Shown: positions 8,150 to 16,176 of the stretch, one piece after another
How the letters are laid out: every line of letters starts with the position of its first letter
Position numbering within the stretch: the first letter of the stretch is position 1
Assembly: GCA_019638385.1 (NCBI GenBank)
Contig: JAHBTW010000011.1
Span: 62,001-126,000, forward strand
DNA: 64,000 bases
Source: Saprospiraceae bacterium
GTDB taxonomy: Bacteria; Bacteroidota; Bacteroidia; Chitinophagales; Saprospiraceae
Direction: 5' to 3'
Position numbers and translations under genes: made by a program
Notes under the pieces: model-generated
Database searches by the model: none
What the model was told of the DNA's origin: nothing
The model's input: the letters and a program-made list of their open reading frames with translations, nothing else

Positions 8150-8157
8150 CAAAGGTA
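8150..8157 (-). promoter_or_regulatory. -7 promoter element of rpsU
   Basis: The minus strand reads TACCTTTG, matching TAnnTTTG. A TTG-like -33 candidate (TATTGC) lies about 18-20 bases upstream. The position predicts a leader of about 25 bases that includes the Shine-Dalgarno. Confidence 0.6.
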
Positions 8158-8212
8158 ACATCTCCCCGTGAAATTGCAATACCCGGCTCGTTCTTTTTTT
8201 TTGCAACTATTT

Positions 8213-8280
8213 AGGAACTGAGAGCCGCGAGCTAAGAGTGTTAGGAACTCGTAGCTCGCAGCTCAAAGCTCGTAGCTTAC
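8213..8280. repeat. Intergenic AGCTCG-family repeat, copy 1
   Basis: Repeated near-copies of ACTCGTAGCTCGCAGCT and AGCCGCGAGCTAAG lie between rpsU and groEL. The same short words recur at 10037-10060, 12020-12057, 39149-39176 and 46470-46500, always outside genes. Confidence 0.7.
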
Positions 8281-8288
8281 AACCATTT

Positions 8289-9914
8289 CTAGTCATAATC
8301 CTCCATACCCATTCCGCCTCCCGCCGGGGCTTCTTTTTTAGGCTTTTCGTTGATGACGACCTCGGTAGTGAGCACCATGCCGGCTATGGAAGAAGCGTTT
8401 TCCAATGCCACGCGCGTCACTTTGGTGGGGTCAATCACGCCGGCAGCTTTGAGGTCTTCATACACATCGGTAAGCGCATTGAAACCGAAAGCGCCTTTGC
8501 CTTCGCGCACTTTTTGCACCACTACGGAGCCTTCCATGCCGGCATTGCCCATGATGGTACGCAGCGGGTATTCTATGGCTTTGCGAATGATTTCAATGCC
8601 GATGGTTTCGTCTTCATTGGCGCCTTTCATGCCTTCGAGCGCTTCAGCAGCGCGCACGAGCGCCACGCCTCCGCCGGTCACAATGCCCTCCTCAATGGCG
8701 GCGCGGGTGGCGTGCAGCGCATCATTGACGCGGTCTTTTTTCTCTTTCATCTCCGTTTCGGTAGCGGCGCCTACATACAGCACGGCCACGCCGCCGGAGA
8801 GTTTGGCTAAGCGCTCCTGTAGTTTTTCCTTGTCGTAGTTTGAAGTAGTGCTCTCTATCTGTTGCTTGATCTGCTTGATGCGGGTTTGTACGGCGGCGGC
8901 ATCGCCGTTGCCGTTCACGATGGTCGTGTTGTCTTTGTCAATAATGACTTTTTCGGCGCTGCCGAGGTGCTCCAGCTCCGTATTTTCGAGCTTGTAGCCC
9001 TGTTCTTCACTGATGACCGTAGCGCCGATGAGCGCTGCGATGTCTTCGAGCATGGCTTTGCGGCGATCGCCGAATCCGGGGGCTTTTACGGCAGCCACGC
9101 GCAACGATCCCCGCAAGCGGTTCACCACCAAAACACCGAGCGCCTGACTGTCAACGTCTTCTGCCACGATGAGCAGGGGGCGACCCGTTGCGGCCGATTT
9201 TTCCAAAATGGGCAGAAAATCCCGGATGTTGGAAATTTTGTTTTCCGTCAACAGGATGAGCGGGCTGTCGTATTCAGTGGTCAGGGTTTCCGGGTTGGTA
9301 ATGAAATAAGGCGAGAGATAACCGCGATCGAACTGCATGCCGCTCACTTCTTCCACATACGTTTCCATCCCTTTTGCCTCTTCCACAGTAATGACGCCGT
9401 CCTTCGATACGCGTTTCATGGCATTGGCAATCATGTCGCCGATGCTGCGGTCGTTGTTGGCTGAGATGGTGGCTACCTGTCCGATGCGATCGTGGTCGTG
9501 ACTGATGGCTTCCGATTGGTTTTTGAGATGTTGTACCAATACCTTCACGGCTTTGTCCATGCCGCGCTTGAGGTCCATAGGATTGGCGCCGGCGGTCACG
9601 TTTTTGAGGCCGTGTTCAATCATGTATTGTGCAAGTACAGTGGCTGTAGTAGTGCCGTCTCCGGCGAGGTCGGAGGTTTTGGAAGCGACTTCGCGCATAA
9701 TCTGAGCGCCGATGTTCTCAACGGGGTCGGCCAGGGTGATGTCTTTCGCCACAGTCACGCCGTCTTTAGTGACGTGGGGTGCGCCGAAGCTCTTTTGAAG
9801 CACCACATTTCTGCCTTTCGGTCCGAGGGTAAGTTTTACGGCGTTGGCCAATGTGTCAATGCCCGATTTGAGCTTCTCGCGGGCGCTCATATCGAAGTGA
9901 ATTTCCTTTGCCAT
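8289..9914 (-). CDS. groEL: Chaperonin GroEL (Hsp60)
   Basis: A 541-residue GroEL, full length for the family. It shows VKLTLGPKGRNVVLQKSFG near the N-terminus, DGTTTATVLAQ in the ATP site, and the family segment AAIEEGIVTGGGVALVRA near residue 400. The C-terminal tail is GGGMGMEDYD rather than a long GGM repeat. It folds proteins in an ATP-driven double ring with the GroES lid. No groES gene adjoins it: the 189 bases upstream hold no gene and no CIRCE operator, and the next gene is a MarR regulator. groES must be elsewhere, or this is a second groEL copy. Confidence 0.97.
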   Translation of the reverse strand: MAKEIHFDMSAREKLKSGIDTLANAVKLTLGPKGRNVVLQKSFGAPHVTKDGVTVAKDITLADPVENIGAQIMREVASKTSDLAGDGTTTATVLAQYMIEHGLKNVTAGANPMDLKRGMDKAVKVLVQHLKNQSEAISHDHDRIGQVATISANNDRSIGDMIANAMKRVSKDGVITVEEAKGMETYVEEVSGMQFDRGYLSPYFITNPETLTTEYDSPLILLTENKISNIRDFLPILEKSAATGRPLLIVAEDVDSQALGVLVVNRLRGSLRVAAVKAPGFGDRRKAMLEDIAALIGATVISEEQGYKLENTELEHLGSAEKVIIDKDNTTIVNGNGDAAAVQTRIKQIKQQIESTTSNYDKEKLQERLAKLSGGVAVLYVGAATETEMKEKKDRVNDALHATRAAIEEGIVTGGGVALVRAAEALEGMKGANEDETIGIEIIRKAIEYPLRTIMGNAGMEGSVVVQKVREGKGAFGFNALTDVYEDLKAAGVIDPTKVTRVALENASSIAGMVLTTEVVINEKPKKEAPAGGGMGMEDYD

Positions 9915-10036
9915 GATATATCAGGTTGTTTTTCAGAATTGGTTAAACGAATCGCCGGCTACCCCTCAACTCCCGTGCCAATCCGCCGCTATTGCGGTTT
10001 TGGCTGCTTTTTTGCCAATTTGGCAGATGGGGGGAT

Positions 10037-10060
10037 GAGCTTCGAGCCGCGAGCTTCGAG
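10037..10060. repeat. Intergenic AGCTCG-family repeat, copy 2
   Basis: GAGCTTCGAG occurs twice around CCGC, forming a short symmetrical unit between groEL and the MarR gene. The words AGCCGCGAGCTT and CTTCGAGCCGCGAG are shared with copies at 8213-8280 and 46470-46500. Confidence 0.6.
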
Positions 10061-10103
10061 TTTTCTCTCGTGCGGACTTGCAGTTTGTAGCCGGGAAGCA
10101 AGT

Positions 10104-10721
10104 TCAACCCACCACTTCGTGCTCCGGGCAGTCCACCCGCAGTTCCGAAACCTGCAAGGGCGTGTTCATCAGTTGGCAAAAATGGTCTTGCCCATCGTGG
10201 CCGGGGCGGTAGTGCGCGCAATTGAAGCACATGCGTTGCACGGTGATAATGCCTGCATGATTCAGGTGGCGGATGATACCCAGCAAGTGCAGCAGGAAAT
10301 TGGCTTGTTCGTCTTCGGGGAGTTGTTCGATGGGCGTTTGGATTTCCGCTGAAAAATGGGAGGCACGGCGGGCGAGGGCTTCTCCTGCGGGGCTGAGGGC
10401 GAGGGAAAAGCTGCGCTGGTCCACCGGATCGGGAATTTTCTCTACCAGCTCTTTCGCCAAAAGCGCTTTCACTGCATCGCTCACGGTGGGCTTGGTCATG
10501 TTGAACTCGGCGGCGAGCCGGCCCACCTTGCGCTTTTCCTCTTCGGGATGGTGCAATACGAAAATGAGCAATTGCACCTGCAAGGGGCTAAGCCCCGCTG
10601 CTTTGCCCTCGTTCCACAGCAGCACCCGGAACGCCTCGGCGATGCGCTCCAGCGCTACTACGATTTTGCCGCCCGTACCGCCGTGCTGCCTTGTCGCGTC
10701 GAATGCCGATTGTTCATTCAT
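10104..10721 (-). CDS. MarR family regulator with C-terminal Cys4 motif
   Basis: A 205-residue regulator. The winged helix-turn-helix is at about residues 45-120 (LSPLQVQLLIFVLHH, then AAEFNMTKPTVSDAVKALLAKELVEK and DQRSFSLALSPAGEAL). After the dimerisation helices a tail carries four cysteines: C165 and C168 (CFNC), C182 and C198 (DCPEHE). Such a tail suggests bound metal, an iron-sulfur cluster or a thiol switch; that is inference. It is the last gene of a four-gene operon with the DUF2024 protein (ATGA overlap), a small membrane peptide and a protoglobin. It may control the operon through the palindromes at 11930-11983. Confidence 0.88.
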   Translation of the reverse strand: MNEQSAFDATRQHGGTGGKIVVALERIAEAFRVLLWNEGKAAGLSPLQVQLLIFVLHHPEEEKRKVGRLAAEFNMTKPTVSDAVKALLAKELVEKIPDPVDQRSFSLALSPAGEALARRASHFSAEIQTPIEQLPEDEQANFLLHLLGIIRHLNHAGIITVQRMCFNCAHYRPGHDGQDHFCQLMNTPLQVSELRVDCPEHEVVG

Positions 10722-11197
10722 TGTATCATCGCTTTCAGTTCTGTTTCCGACTTGCCCCGCAGATCGGCAAACCGATATTGGGCGTAGTGCGCCCGCAGGT
10801 GCAGCACCATGTCCCGTCGGGTGGGATTGGAAGGCAACGCGGCGGGTATATCCTCCATTTCGAGGATGAAGTACCCCTTGGCCTCTATGGTTGCTTTGAT
10901 GTCGGCGCCGGCCTCTTCAACGTGACAGAACCGGCACTCCTCGATGTCTAATCTGCCGCCGGCCTCATTTTTGCCGGCCAGATATTCCTCGCCGTACTGA
11001 TAGATGGTGCGGGTGTCTTTGAGGGAAGAGGGTACGAGAATGTCAAAGTGCATCACGCTGCCGTCCCGTTTTTTTACATAAGTGTCCCAGACTGCTACGC
11101 TCATTTTTGCGGTGGTTTTTAATGGAGAAGCAATTGATGATTGCCCTGCGGCTGACAGTCCGAACAAGGCGAAGGTAAGGATTAGAACCGGTCTCAT
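10718..11197 (-). CDS. DUF2024 family protein with possible signal peptide
   Basis: Residues 32-159 match DUF2024: MSVAVWDTYVKKRDGSVMHFDI, then YQYGEEYLAGKN and the cysteine-containing ECRFCHVE. The function of this family is unknown. The ORF has an additional N-terminal segment (VLILTFALFGLSAAGQSS) that looks like a signal peptide. The start at 11197 is supported because its ATG overlaps the stop of the 38-residue ORF upstream (ATGA), but DUF2024 proteins usually start where residue 32 is (ATG at 11104). It may thus be exported or have two starts. It overlaps the MarR gene by 4 bases. Confidence 0.8.
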   Translation of the reverse strand: MRPVLILTFALFGLSAAGQSSIASPLKTTAKMSVAVWDTYVKKRDGSVMHFDILVPSSLKDTRTIYQYGEEYLAGKNEAGGRLDIEECRFCHVEEAGADIKATIEAKGYFILEMEDIPAALPSNPTRRDMVLHLRAHYAQYRFADLRGKSETELKAMIQ

Positions 11198-11310
11198 AAT
11201 TTCGTTTTTAGAAAAAAGAAAACGAAGAGCCAGGCCGGCCCTTTCAACAGAAAGAACAGGAACCCGGCTACTCCGATTTTCTTTAAGTAGTTTCTGAGTT
11301 TAAAATTCAT
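11194..11310 (-). CDS. Small single-helix membrane peptide (38 aa)
   Basis: A 38-residue ORF, MNFKLRNYLKKIG followed by a hydrophobic stretch VAGFLFFLLKGPAWLFVFFF and a basic tail KTKL. This is the pattern of a small inner-membrane peptide with a positive N-terminus inside. The ATG lies within the last codons of the protoglobin gene (11-base overlap) and its TGA overlaps the ATG of the DUF2024 gene. Both overlaps argue that it is translated. I do not know a function for it. Confidence 0.65.
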   Translation of the reverse strand: MNFKLRNYLKKIGVAGFLFFLLKGPAWLFVFFFLKTKL

Positions 11311-11881
11311 TGTTGTTGAAGTAGGGATACGACCATAATATTACCGTTAGGGTCACAGCCTTGAACCAGGCGTTGTGCATGGCGTCCACGTCGGCAGCGC
11401 TGTGGCCTTTATTGCTCAGGAAGCCTTTAATAGTGGCTGTAATCGGGTAAATGAAAGCCACGAGATAACGGGCATGGATGATGGGTACGGCCTCCACTCC
11501 GTCGGTTTGGTTCTTTTTGGCGCTGTGATGACGCAGGGCGATTTCGTGCTGGTAGTTGAGCCAGTCCTGATCATAGGGCCGGTTGCACAGATCGAGAATC
11601 CACTGTCCGAATCTGGCCCGCACGGCGCCGAGGTAATCCATGTTAGGCCGGCCGTTTTGGGTGAAATAATGCAGCAGGTGATCGTTGCCGCCGACGTAGC
11701 CGTACCACAGATCAAGCACTGCGTCGGTCTGGTCGGTGAGTACTTCGCCCGCCTTACGAAGGTAGCGGTCGTCTTCGTCCGACCAGAGAAGAGTTTTCTT
11801 GAGTAGATTGAGGTCCTGCATTGCGACGGGGGAAGTGGCAAGCGAGGCGCTGCCGTAATCGTAACCTTTGATTTGTGCCAT
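11300..11881 (-). CDS. Protoglobin family heme protein
   Basis: A 193-residue protein of the protoglobin family (PF11563). It contains LLWSDEDDRYLRKAGEVLTDQTDAVLDLWYG, a segment ending RFGQWILDLCNRPYDQDWLNYQHEIALRHH with the likely proximal histidine, then TDGVEAVPIIHARYLVAFIYPITATIKGFL and a final helix HNAWFKAVTLTVILWSYPYF. Protoglobins bind O2, CO and NO. No signalling domain is attached, so it is a stand-alone globin. I chose ATG 11881 (MAQIKGYDYG), which matches family starts; a TTG at 11923 would only add 14 unlikely residues. It is first in the operon, just after two palindromes. Confidence 0.92.
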   Translation of the reverse strand: MAQIKGYDYGSASLATSPVAMQDLNLLKKTLLWSDEDDRYLRKAGEVLTDQTDAVLDLWYGYVGGNDHLLHYFTQNGRPNMDYLGAVRARFGQWILDLCNRPYDQDWLNYQHEIALRHHSAKKNQTDGVEAVPIIHARYLVAFIYPITATIKGFLSNKGHSAADVDAMHNAWFKAVTLTVILWSYPYFNNNEF

Positions 11882-11929
11882 GTTGATATGCTTTGAAATG
11901 ATGGAAATGAAACGATGGCACAAACATAG

Positions 11930-11942
11930 TTAGGATTCCTAA
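11930..11942. promoter_or_regulatory. Candidate operator, 13-bp palindrome TTAGGA-T-TCCTAA
   Basis: A perfect inverted repeat with 6-bp arms lies 48 bases before the protoglobin ATG, in the promoter region. The arm length and single-base centre suit a small dimeric regulator such as a MarR or Rrf2 protein. No binding protein can be named from sequence alone. Confidence 0.5.
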
Positions 11943-11953
11943 TTAAATAAATT

Positions 11954-11983
11954 TTACAACATTTTTTTTAAAAAATGTTGTAA
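11954..11983. promoter_or_regulatory. 30-bp AT-rich palindrome upstream of the protoglobin operon
   Basis: Arms TTACAACATTTTTT and AAAAAATGTTGTAA are exact complements separated by TT. It sits 72 bases before the protoglobin start and about 85 bases after the end of the LD-carboxypeptidase gene, which reads towards it. It could be an operator or a weak terminator. The AT-rich stem and lack of a T-tail after it favour an operator. Confidence 0.5.
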
Positions 11984-12019
11984 CCACACTTTGCTGTGTC
12001 TGATGCATCCACCCGTAAA

Positions 12020-12057
12020 AACTCGCAGCTCGCACCACGCCGAGGCGTGGTCGCAGC
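12020..12057. repeat. Intergenic AGCTCG-family repeat with hairpin, copy 3
   Basis: ACTCGCAGCTCGC is followed by the hairpin ACCACGC-CGAG-GCGTGGT and then CGCAGCT. It lies 11 bases after the LD-carboxypeptidase stop and may also work as a transcription end for that gene. Confidence 0.5.
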
Positions 12058-12068
12058 TAAAAGAAAAC

Positions 12069-13115
12069 TCACATCACCGCGCGCTCCGCCAGGGTGATGG
12101 TCAGCGAATGAGTATCCAATGCGGCGGGAATGCCGACGGGCAGGGTGCAGTTGTCGGAGATGTGGCCGAAAGAGAGACCATAAACGACCGGGATTTTGAG
12201 ATGCCGCAGCCGGTCGCGGAGGGTTTCCATCATGGAGAGGGAGAGTTCGTCCTTTTTGGGGTTGCAATCGGTGAACACGCCGATAGCAATGCCGGCTGCT
12301 TCCTGCAGGTTCGATGCCTGGAGCAGGGTGGTCAACATGCGATCTAACCGGTAGGGCCTTTCGCCGGTCTCCTCTATAAAAACGAGTTTGTCCTTCAGGT
12401 CGAAAGCATGGGGCGTGCCGGCCATGGCCGCCATGAGCGACAGGTTGCCGCCGGCAAGCAGTCCGGTCGCTTTTCCGGCCCGGATGACTACGGGTTGGTA
12501 TTCCGGTTCTTTGCGGAGCGACTGCGCATCGGCTATTTTGATCGGGTGATTGTCCACCCCGTCGAACAGCAGGGCGGCGAGTTGAGCTTTGGCGTAATTG
12601 GTGAAAGTAGCAGATGCAACCGGGCCGTGAAAACAGATCAGTCCGGTTTCCAGATACACGGCTTGGAGGAGCGCTGTCACATCGCTGTATCCGATGAGGA
12701 TTTTGGGGTTGTTTCGAATCAGTTCAAAGTCAATATCGGGGAGGAGTCGGGTGCAGCCGTAGCCACCGCGCACACACCAAACGGCTTTCACATCCGGGTC
12801 GGCAAACATGGCGTGGAGGTCTTCCAACCGTTCGGCATCAGTACCGGCATTGAATCCGCGCAGGGCGCGCAGGTTTTTGCCGGCCTTCACTTTGAGGCCG
12901 AGGCCCTCCATGTTGAGATATGCTTTTTGAACGGCGTCGTCGGGTGCGAAACTACCCGGCGTGATGAATCCTATCGTGTCGCCGCGGCGCAGGCGTTGCG
13001 GTTTGGAATGTACAGGTACGGGCGGCAACTCGTGGTTCGAGGCGCAAAACGCGGGCAGAAAGGCTGCTCCGGCTATACCGGCGCCGAGTAAACGATGAAA
13101 ACTGCGGCGCTGCAC
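12069..13115 (-). CDS. LD-carboxypeptidase, peptidase family S66
   Basis: A 348-residue protein of the LdcA/MccF family. It starts (GTG) with a twin-arginine-like signal, RRSFHRLLGAGIAGAAFLPAF, so the enzyme is exported. The family parts are GDTIGFITPGSFAP at the N-domain, CVRGGYGCTRLLPDIDF, the nucleophile segment ILIGYSDVTALL, and the C-domain FIEETGERPYRLDRML with the glutamate and SFGHISDNCTLPVG with the histidine of the Ser-Glu-His triad. It removes the terminal D-alanine from muropeptide tetrapeptides during cell-wall recycling. It follows the MltD-like gene by 12 bases, so the two form a peptidoglycan-turnover operon. Confidence 0.93.
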   Translation of the reverse strand: MQRRSFHRLLGAGIAGAAFLPAFCASNHELPPVPVHSKPQRLRRGDTIGFITPGSFAPDDAVQKAYLNMEGLGLKVKAGKNLRALRGFNAGTDAERLEDLHAMFADPDVKAVWCVRGGYGCTRLLPDIDFELIRNNPKILIGYSDVTALLQAVYLETGLICFHGPVASATFTNYAKAQLAALLFDGVDNHPIKIADAQSLRKEPEYQPVVIRAGKATGLLAGGNLSLMAAMAGTPHAFDLKDKLVFIEETGERPYRLDRMLTTLLQASNLQEAAGIAIGVFTDCNPKKDELSLSMMETLRDRLRHLKIPVVYGLSFGHISDNCTLPVGIPAALDTHSLTITLAERAVM

Positions 13116-13127
13116 GGGTTGGCTGTT

Positions 13128-14570
13128 TTAGAGTTCTTTGATTTTTACAATCCGCCCCGACCGGAACACGGGGTTGCCCATGACGCGATTGAGCCTGCGC
13201 AATTCGTCCACCGATACGCCCTCGTACCGGCGCGCGATGTCGGGCAGGCGTTCGTTGCGGCTCACCTGAATACAGATGTAGCGCTGTGTTTGGTCGGTGA
13301 TAGCCGCGGTATCAAGGGCTGAAGTATAGGCCACTTCGACGGGAGCAATGGAGGGTAAGGCGGCAATGGCTTCGTGCATCGGCTTTTTGTTGAGCTGCAA
13401 ACGCTTGTAAGCCTTCGGGCCAAAATACACCCACTGCTGACCGGGCGCAACGACGCCCTGATTGTCGGGGTTCCAAACCCGCAAGTGGTAAGGCGTACAG
13501 TTGAATTTGGCAGCCAAATCGTTGATGGATTTGAAATCGTCCTCTTCCTCAATCGTATAGGTATGCTGAATGTAGTAAGATTCTGCACGCGGAAAATTGT
13601 ACAGTGCAACCGGGCCTGCAAAAACCGGTTCCGGGTCGGTATTGTCGGGCAACCGCGCGGCCAGATACTCCATGACGGCCGGCAGCACTCTGCGCGGCAG
13701 CGTGAGGTAGTAGCCTTCCGCATTTTCGGGAATATAACCTCCGACATAAGCGGGATTGAGCGTTTCAACCGTTTCGATGGAAAGACCGGTGAGCGTCGCG
13801 ATTTCAAAAAAACTGAAACCGTTATATACTTTAATACAGCCGGTGAGCTGAATATCCAGATCGGGTACATTGGGCTCGATGCCGTGCAGATCGTAATGTT
13901 CGCAGATGTAAGTAGCCGCAATGAAAGCAGGTACATAGTTGCGGGTTTCGCGGGGCAGTAAGCGCTGGATTTTCCAATAATCTCTGCTGCGCCCGCGCTT
14001 GATGGCCCGGTTCACCGTGCCGGAGCCGCTGTTGTAGGCGGCGAGCACAAGCTCCCAGTCGTCAAACATATTGTGCAACCTGCGCAGGTGCTGCATGGCC
14101 GCCTCTGTGGATTTTGCGGGATCGAAACGTTCGTCCAGATATTTATTGGCCTGCAAGCCTTCCATACGGCCGGTAGCAGGCATGAACTGCCAGAGTCCTC
14201 CGGCGCCTGCCGGCGATACGGCGCGCGGGTTGAGGGCCGACTCCACCACGGGCAAATATTTCAACTCAGCGGGGAGATTGTGCCGCTCCAATTGCTGCTC
14301 AAACAAAGGAAAATATAATAAGCTGCGACCGATAATCAGTTCTGTCGAACGGCGGCGCTTAGTGAGGTAAGCGCGAATATAGCTCATCGCCACCGGGTTG
14401 CGCCGTAGCTTGATGGTCATACCGGTCATAGATTCCATGCGTTGACCAATGGAATTTTCGTCGTATTCTAATTCGAGATCGCTGCCGGAAGTCGCCCCAA
14501 AGGCAGTAAATAAAGGGAGGGTAAGGAAAAGAGAGAAAATCAGGAATTTGTGTAAACTACCTGGTTCCAT
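13128..14570 (-). CDS. mltD: Membrane-bound lytic murein transglycosylase, MltD-like
   Basis: A 480-residue exported enzyme. A signal peptide (FLIFSLFLTLPLFTAFGA) is followed by an SLT/lysozyme-like domain at about residues 95-230: PAELKYLPVVESALNP with the catalytic glutamate, then SPAGAGGLWQFMPATGR and LVLAAYNSGSGTVNRAI. The C-terminal half has a LysM-like region and a last LysM unit (ISRYEG-type: VSRNERLPDIARRYEGVSVDELRRLN). It cleaves the MurNAc-GlcNAc bond to give anhydromuropeptides. No lipobox cysteine is seen after the signal, so it may be periplasmic rather than a lipoprotein. It is the first gene of the pair with the LD-carboxypeptidase. Confidence 0.93.
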   Translation of the reverse strand: MEPGSLHKFLIFSLFLTLPLFTAFGATSGSDLELEYDENSIGQRMESMTGMTIKLRRNPVAMSYIRAYLTKRRRSTELIIGRSLLYFPLFEQQLERHNLPAELKYLPVVESALNPRAVSPAGAGGLWQFMPATGRMEGLQANKYLDERFDPAKSTEAAMQHLRRLHNMFDDWELVLAAYNSGSGTVNRAIKRGRSRDYWKIQRLLPRETRNYVPAFIAATYICEHYDLHGIEPNVPDLDIQLTGCIKVYNGFSFFEIATLTGLSIETVETLNPAYVGGYIPENAEGYYLTLPRRVLPAVMEYLAARLPDNTDPEPVFAGPVALYNFPRAESYYIQHTYTIEEEDDFKSINDLAAKFNCTPYHLRVWNPDNQGVVAPGQQWVYFGPKAYKRLQLNKKPMHEAIAALPSIAPVEVAYTSALDTAAITDQTQRYICIQVSRNERLPDIARRYEGVSVDELRRLNRVMGNPVFRSGRIVKIKEL

Positions 14571-14806
14571 ACTGTTATTGATTGGTTATCATTTTGTTTC
14601 TCAAACAGTTATTCACACATTTTAGAGGAAAACTGTCATGAGTGCGGCGGCAAACTTAAACAAAAGTATTCGTTCGGGCACTCCCTTAGGCGGAGTTTCT
14701 ACCGGGAAAGTTTTCCACATTTTTTATAAGTAATTGAAAAACAAGCATTATTTGGCACTACACAACATAGCATCTCACGGAGTATTTAATATGTTGTGTG
14801 CTGCGC
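14571..14806. other. Intergenic region, no gene
   Basis: About 236 bases between mltD and the MFS transporter gene, both on the minus strand. It must hold the mltD promoter, but I see no clear TAnnTTTG, hairpin or ORF. The stretch at 14754-14800 contains a loose repeat of ACAACATA and TATGTTGTG, possibly a weak inverted repeat. Confidence 0.6.
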
Positions 14807-16135
14807 TCAAACGCGCCTTACCAACTCCCGCTCCAACGCCTCCAACGACACCCCTTTCGTTTCCGGCATCATTCGCCACACGAAGATCAACTGCAACACC
14901 ATCATAAACGCAAACATGCCGAACACCGGCGCCGCTCCGATTTTGGTAAACAGCACAGGCACTAAAGAGGGAATGGCCGCCGCCAATATCCAGTGTACCG
15001 AACTCCCGAACGCCTGTCCGCTTGCGCGCAAATGATTGGGGAATATTTCGGAAATAAATACCCAGATCACTGCGCCCTGCCCGATGGCGTGGGAGGCAAT
15101 GAACAGGAATAGAAACACCGGCACTGCCATGCCCTTTATGCCCAGCATGAATGTCGCCGCTACCGCTGAAAGTGAAATAATGTACCCCACCGAGCCGATG
15201 TATAGGAGTTGGCGCCGGCCGAAACGGTCTATGAGCGACAGGCCGATGAGCGTGAAGACGAGGTTGGTAATGCCGATGCCCACACTGCTCAGCAATGCCG
15301 TGCTTTTCTCCAGACCGGCAATTTCGAATATGCGGGGCGCATAGTACAGAAAGGCGTTGATGCCCGAAAACTGATTGAAAAAAGCTACCAGAAATGCCAG
15401 TATCAGCGCGAAGCGGTATTTGCTATGGAAGATCGTTTCGCCTTTTACCACTTCCCGTTGATCGGAGAGAATGCGGTCCATTTCGGCCTCCACGACTATG
15501 CCGGGGTCTATCAGGCGCAGGGTTTTGGCGGCGGCTTCCCGGTCGTGTTTTTTTACCAACAGCCAGCGCGGGCTTTCCGGGACGCCGAGTACCAGCAGGG
15601 TGTAAACGAATGCCGGTACGGCTTCCACGCCCACCATCCAGCGCCAGGCATTTTCGCCGATGCCGCTGAGCAGGAAGTTGGATAGAAAGGCAACGAGGAT
15701 GCCGAAAACGATATTGAACTGGTACAAGGCCACCAATTTACCCCGGTCTTTGGCCGGTGCGATTTCAGAGATGTAAGCCGGCGCCGCTACCGTGGAAGCG
15801 CCCACGCCCAAACCGCCCAGGAATCGGAAAAACGCAAACACAACGGGATCGGTGGCCAGCGCCGAGCCCAGCGCCGAAACGAGGTACAGCACCCCGATCC
15901 AAAACAGCGTCTTTTTTCGGCCCAACCGATCCGTTGGAAAACCGCCGAACAATGCGCCGATCACCGTACCCCACAAGGCCGAGGCCATCACCACAAATCC
16001 GTGAAATACCTCGCCGCGCGGCCACAATTCCTGTAAGGACAGGTCGGCTCCGGAAATCACCACGGTATCAAACCCAAACAAAAAACCGGCTAACGCTACG
16101 GTAATGGACCAGAGGAAGATTCTGCGGTGATTCAT
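14807..16135 (-). CDS. Sugar porter family MFS transporter
   Basis: A 442-residue transporter with 12 membrane helices. The sugar porter signatures are present: GFLFGFDTVVISGA in helix 1, DRLGRKKTLFWIG between helices 2 and 3, RFLGGLGVGASTVAAPAYISEIAPAKDRG, PESPRWLLVKK before the central loop, FGRRQLLYIG and the C-terminal PETKGVSLEALE. It probably brings a hexose or pentose into the cell by proton symport; the exact sugar cannot be told. The ATG at 16135 is chosen because helix 1 follows directly. The longer frame to 16204 would overlap the protease gene. It lies 41 bases after the protease gene on the same strand. Confidence 0.92.
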   Translation of the reverse strand: MNHRRIFLWSITVALAGFLFGFDTVVISGADLSLQELWPRGEVFHGFVVMASALWGTVIGALFGGFPTDRLGRKKTLFWIGVLYLVSALGSALATDPVVFAFFRFLGGLGVGASTVAAPAYISEIAPAKDRGKLVALYQFNIVFGILVAFLSNFLLSGIGENAWRWMVGVEAVPAFVYTLLVLGVPESPRWLLVKKHDREAAAKTLRLIDPGIVVEAEMDRILSDQREVVKGETIFHSKYRFALILAFLVAFFNQFSGINAFLYYAPRIFEIAGLEKSTALLSSVGIGITNLVFTLIGLSLIDRFGRRQLLYIGSVGYIISLSAVAATFMLGIKGMAVPVFLFLFIASHAIGQGAVIWVFISEIFPNHLRASGQAFGSSVHWILAAAIPSLVPVLFTKIGAAPVFGMFAFMMVLQLIFVWRMMPETKGVSLEALERELVRRV

Positions 16136-16176
16136 GCTTGTAGGTTTTTGTGCTGCAAAGCTAAAAGAAGAGATAC

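Noticed and set aside
9943..10230. ORF upstream of groEL as a groES candidate
   Set aside because: Its translation is Arg/Pro/Gly-rich without any GroES motif and overlaps the MarR gene.
11104..11197. Treating the first 31 residues of the DUF2024 ORF as non-coding
   Set aside because: The ATG at 11197 overlaps the stop of the 38-codon ORF as at the other junctions of the operon, so the long form is kept, with the short start noted.
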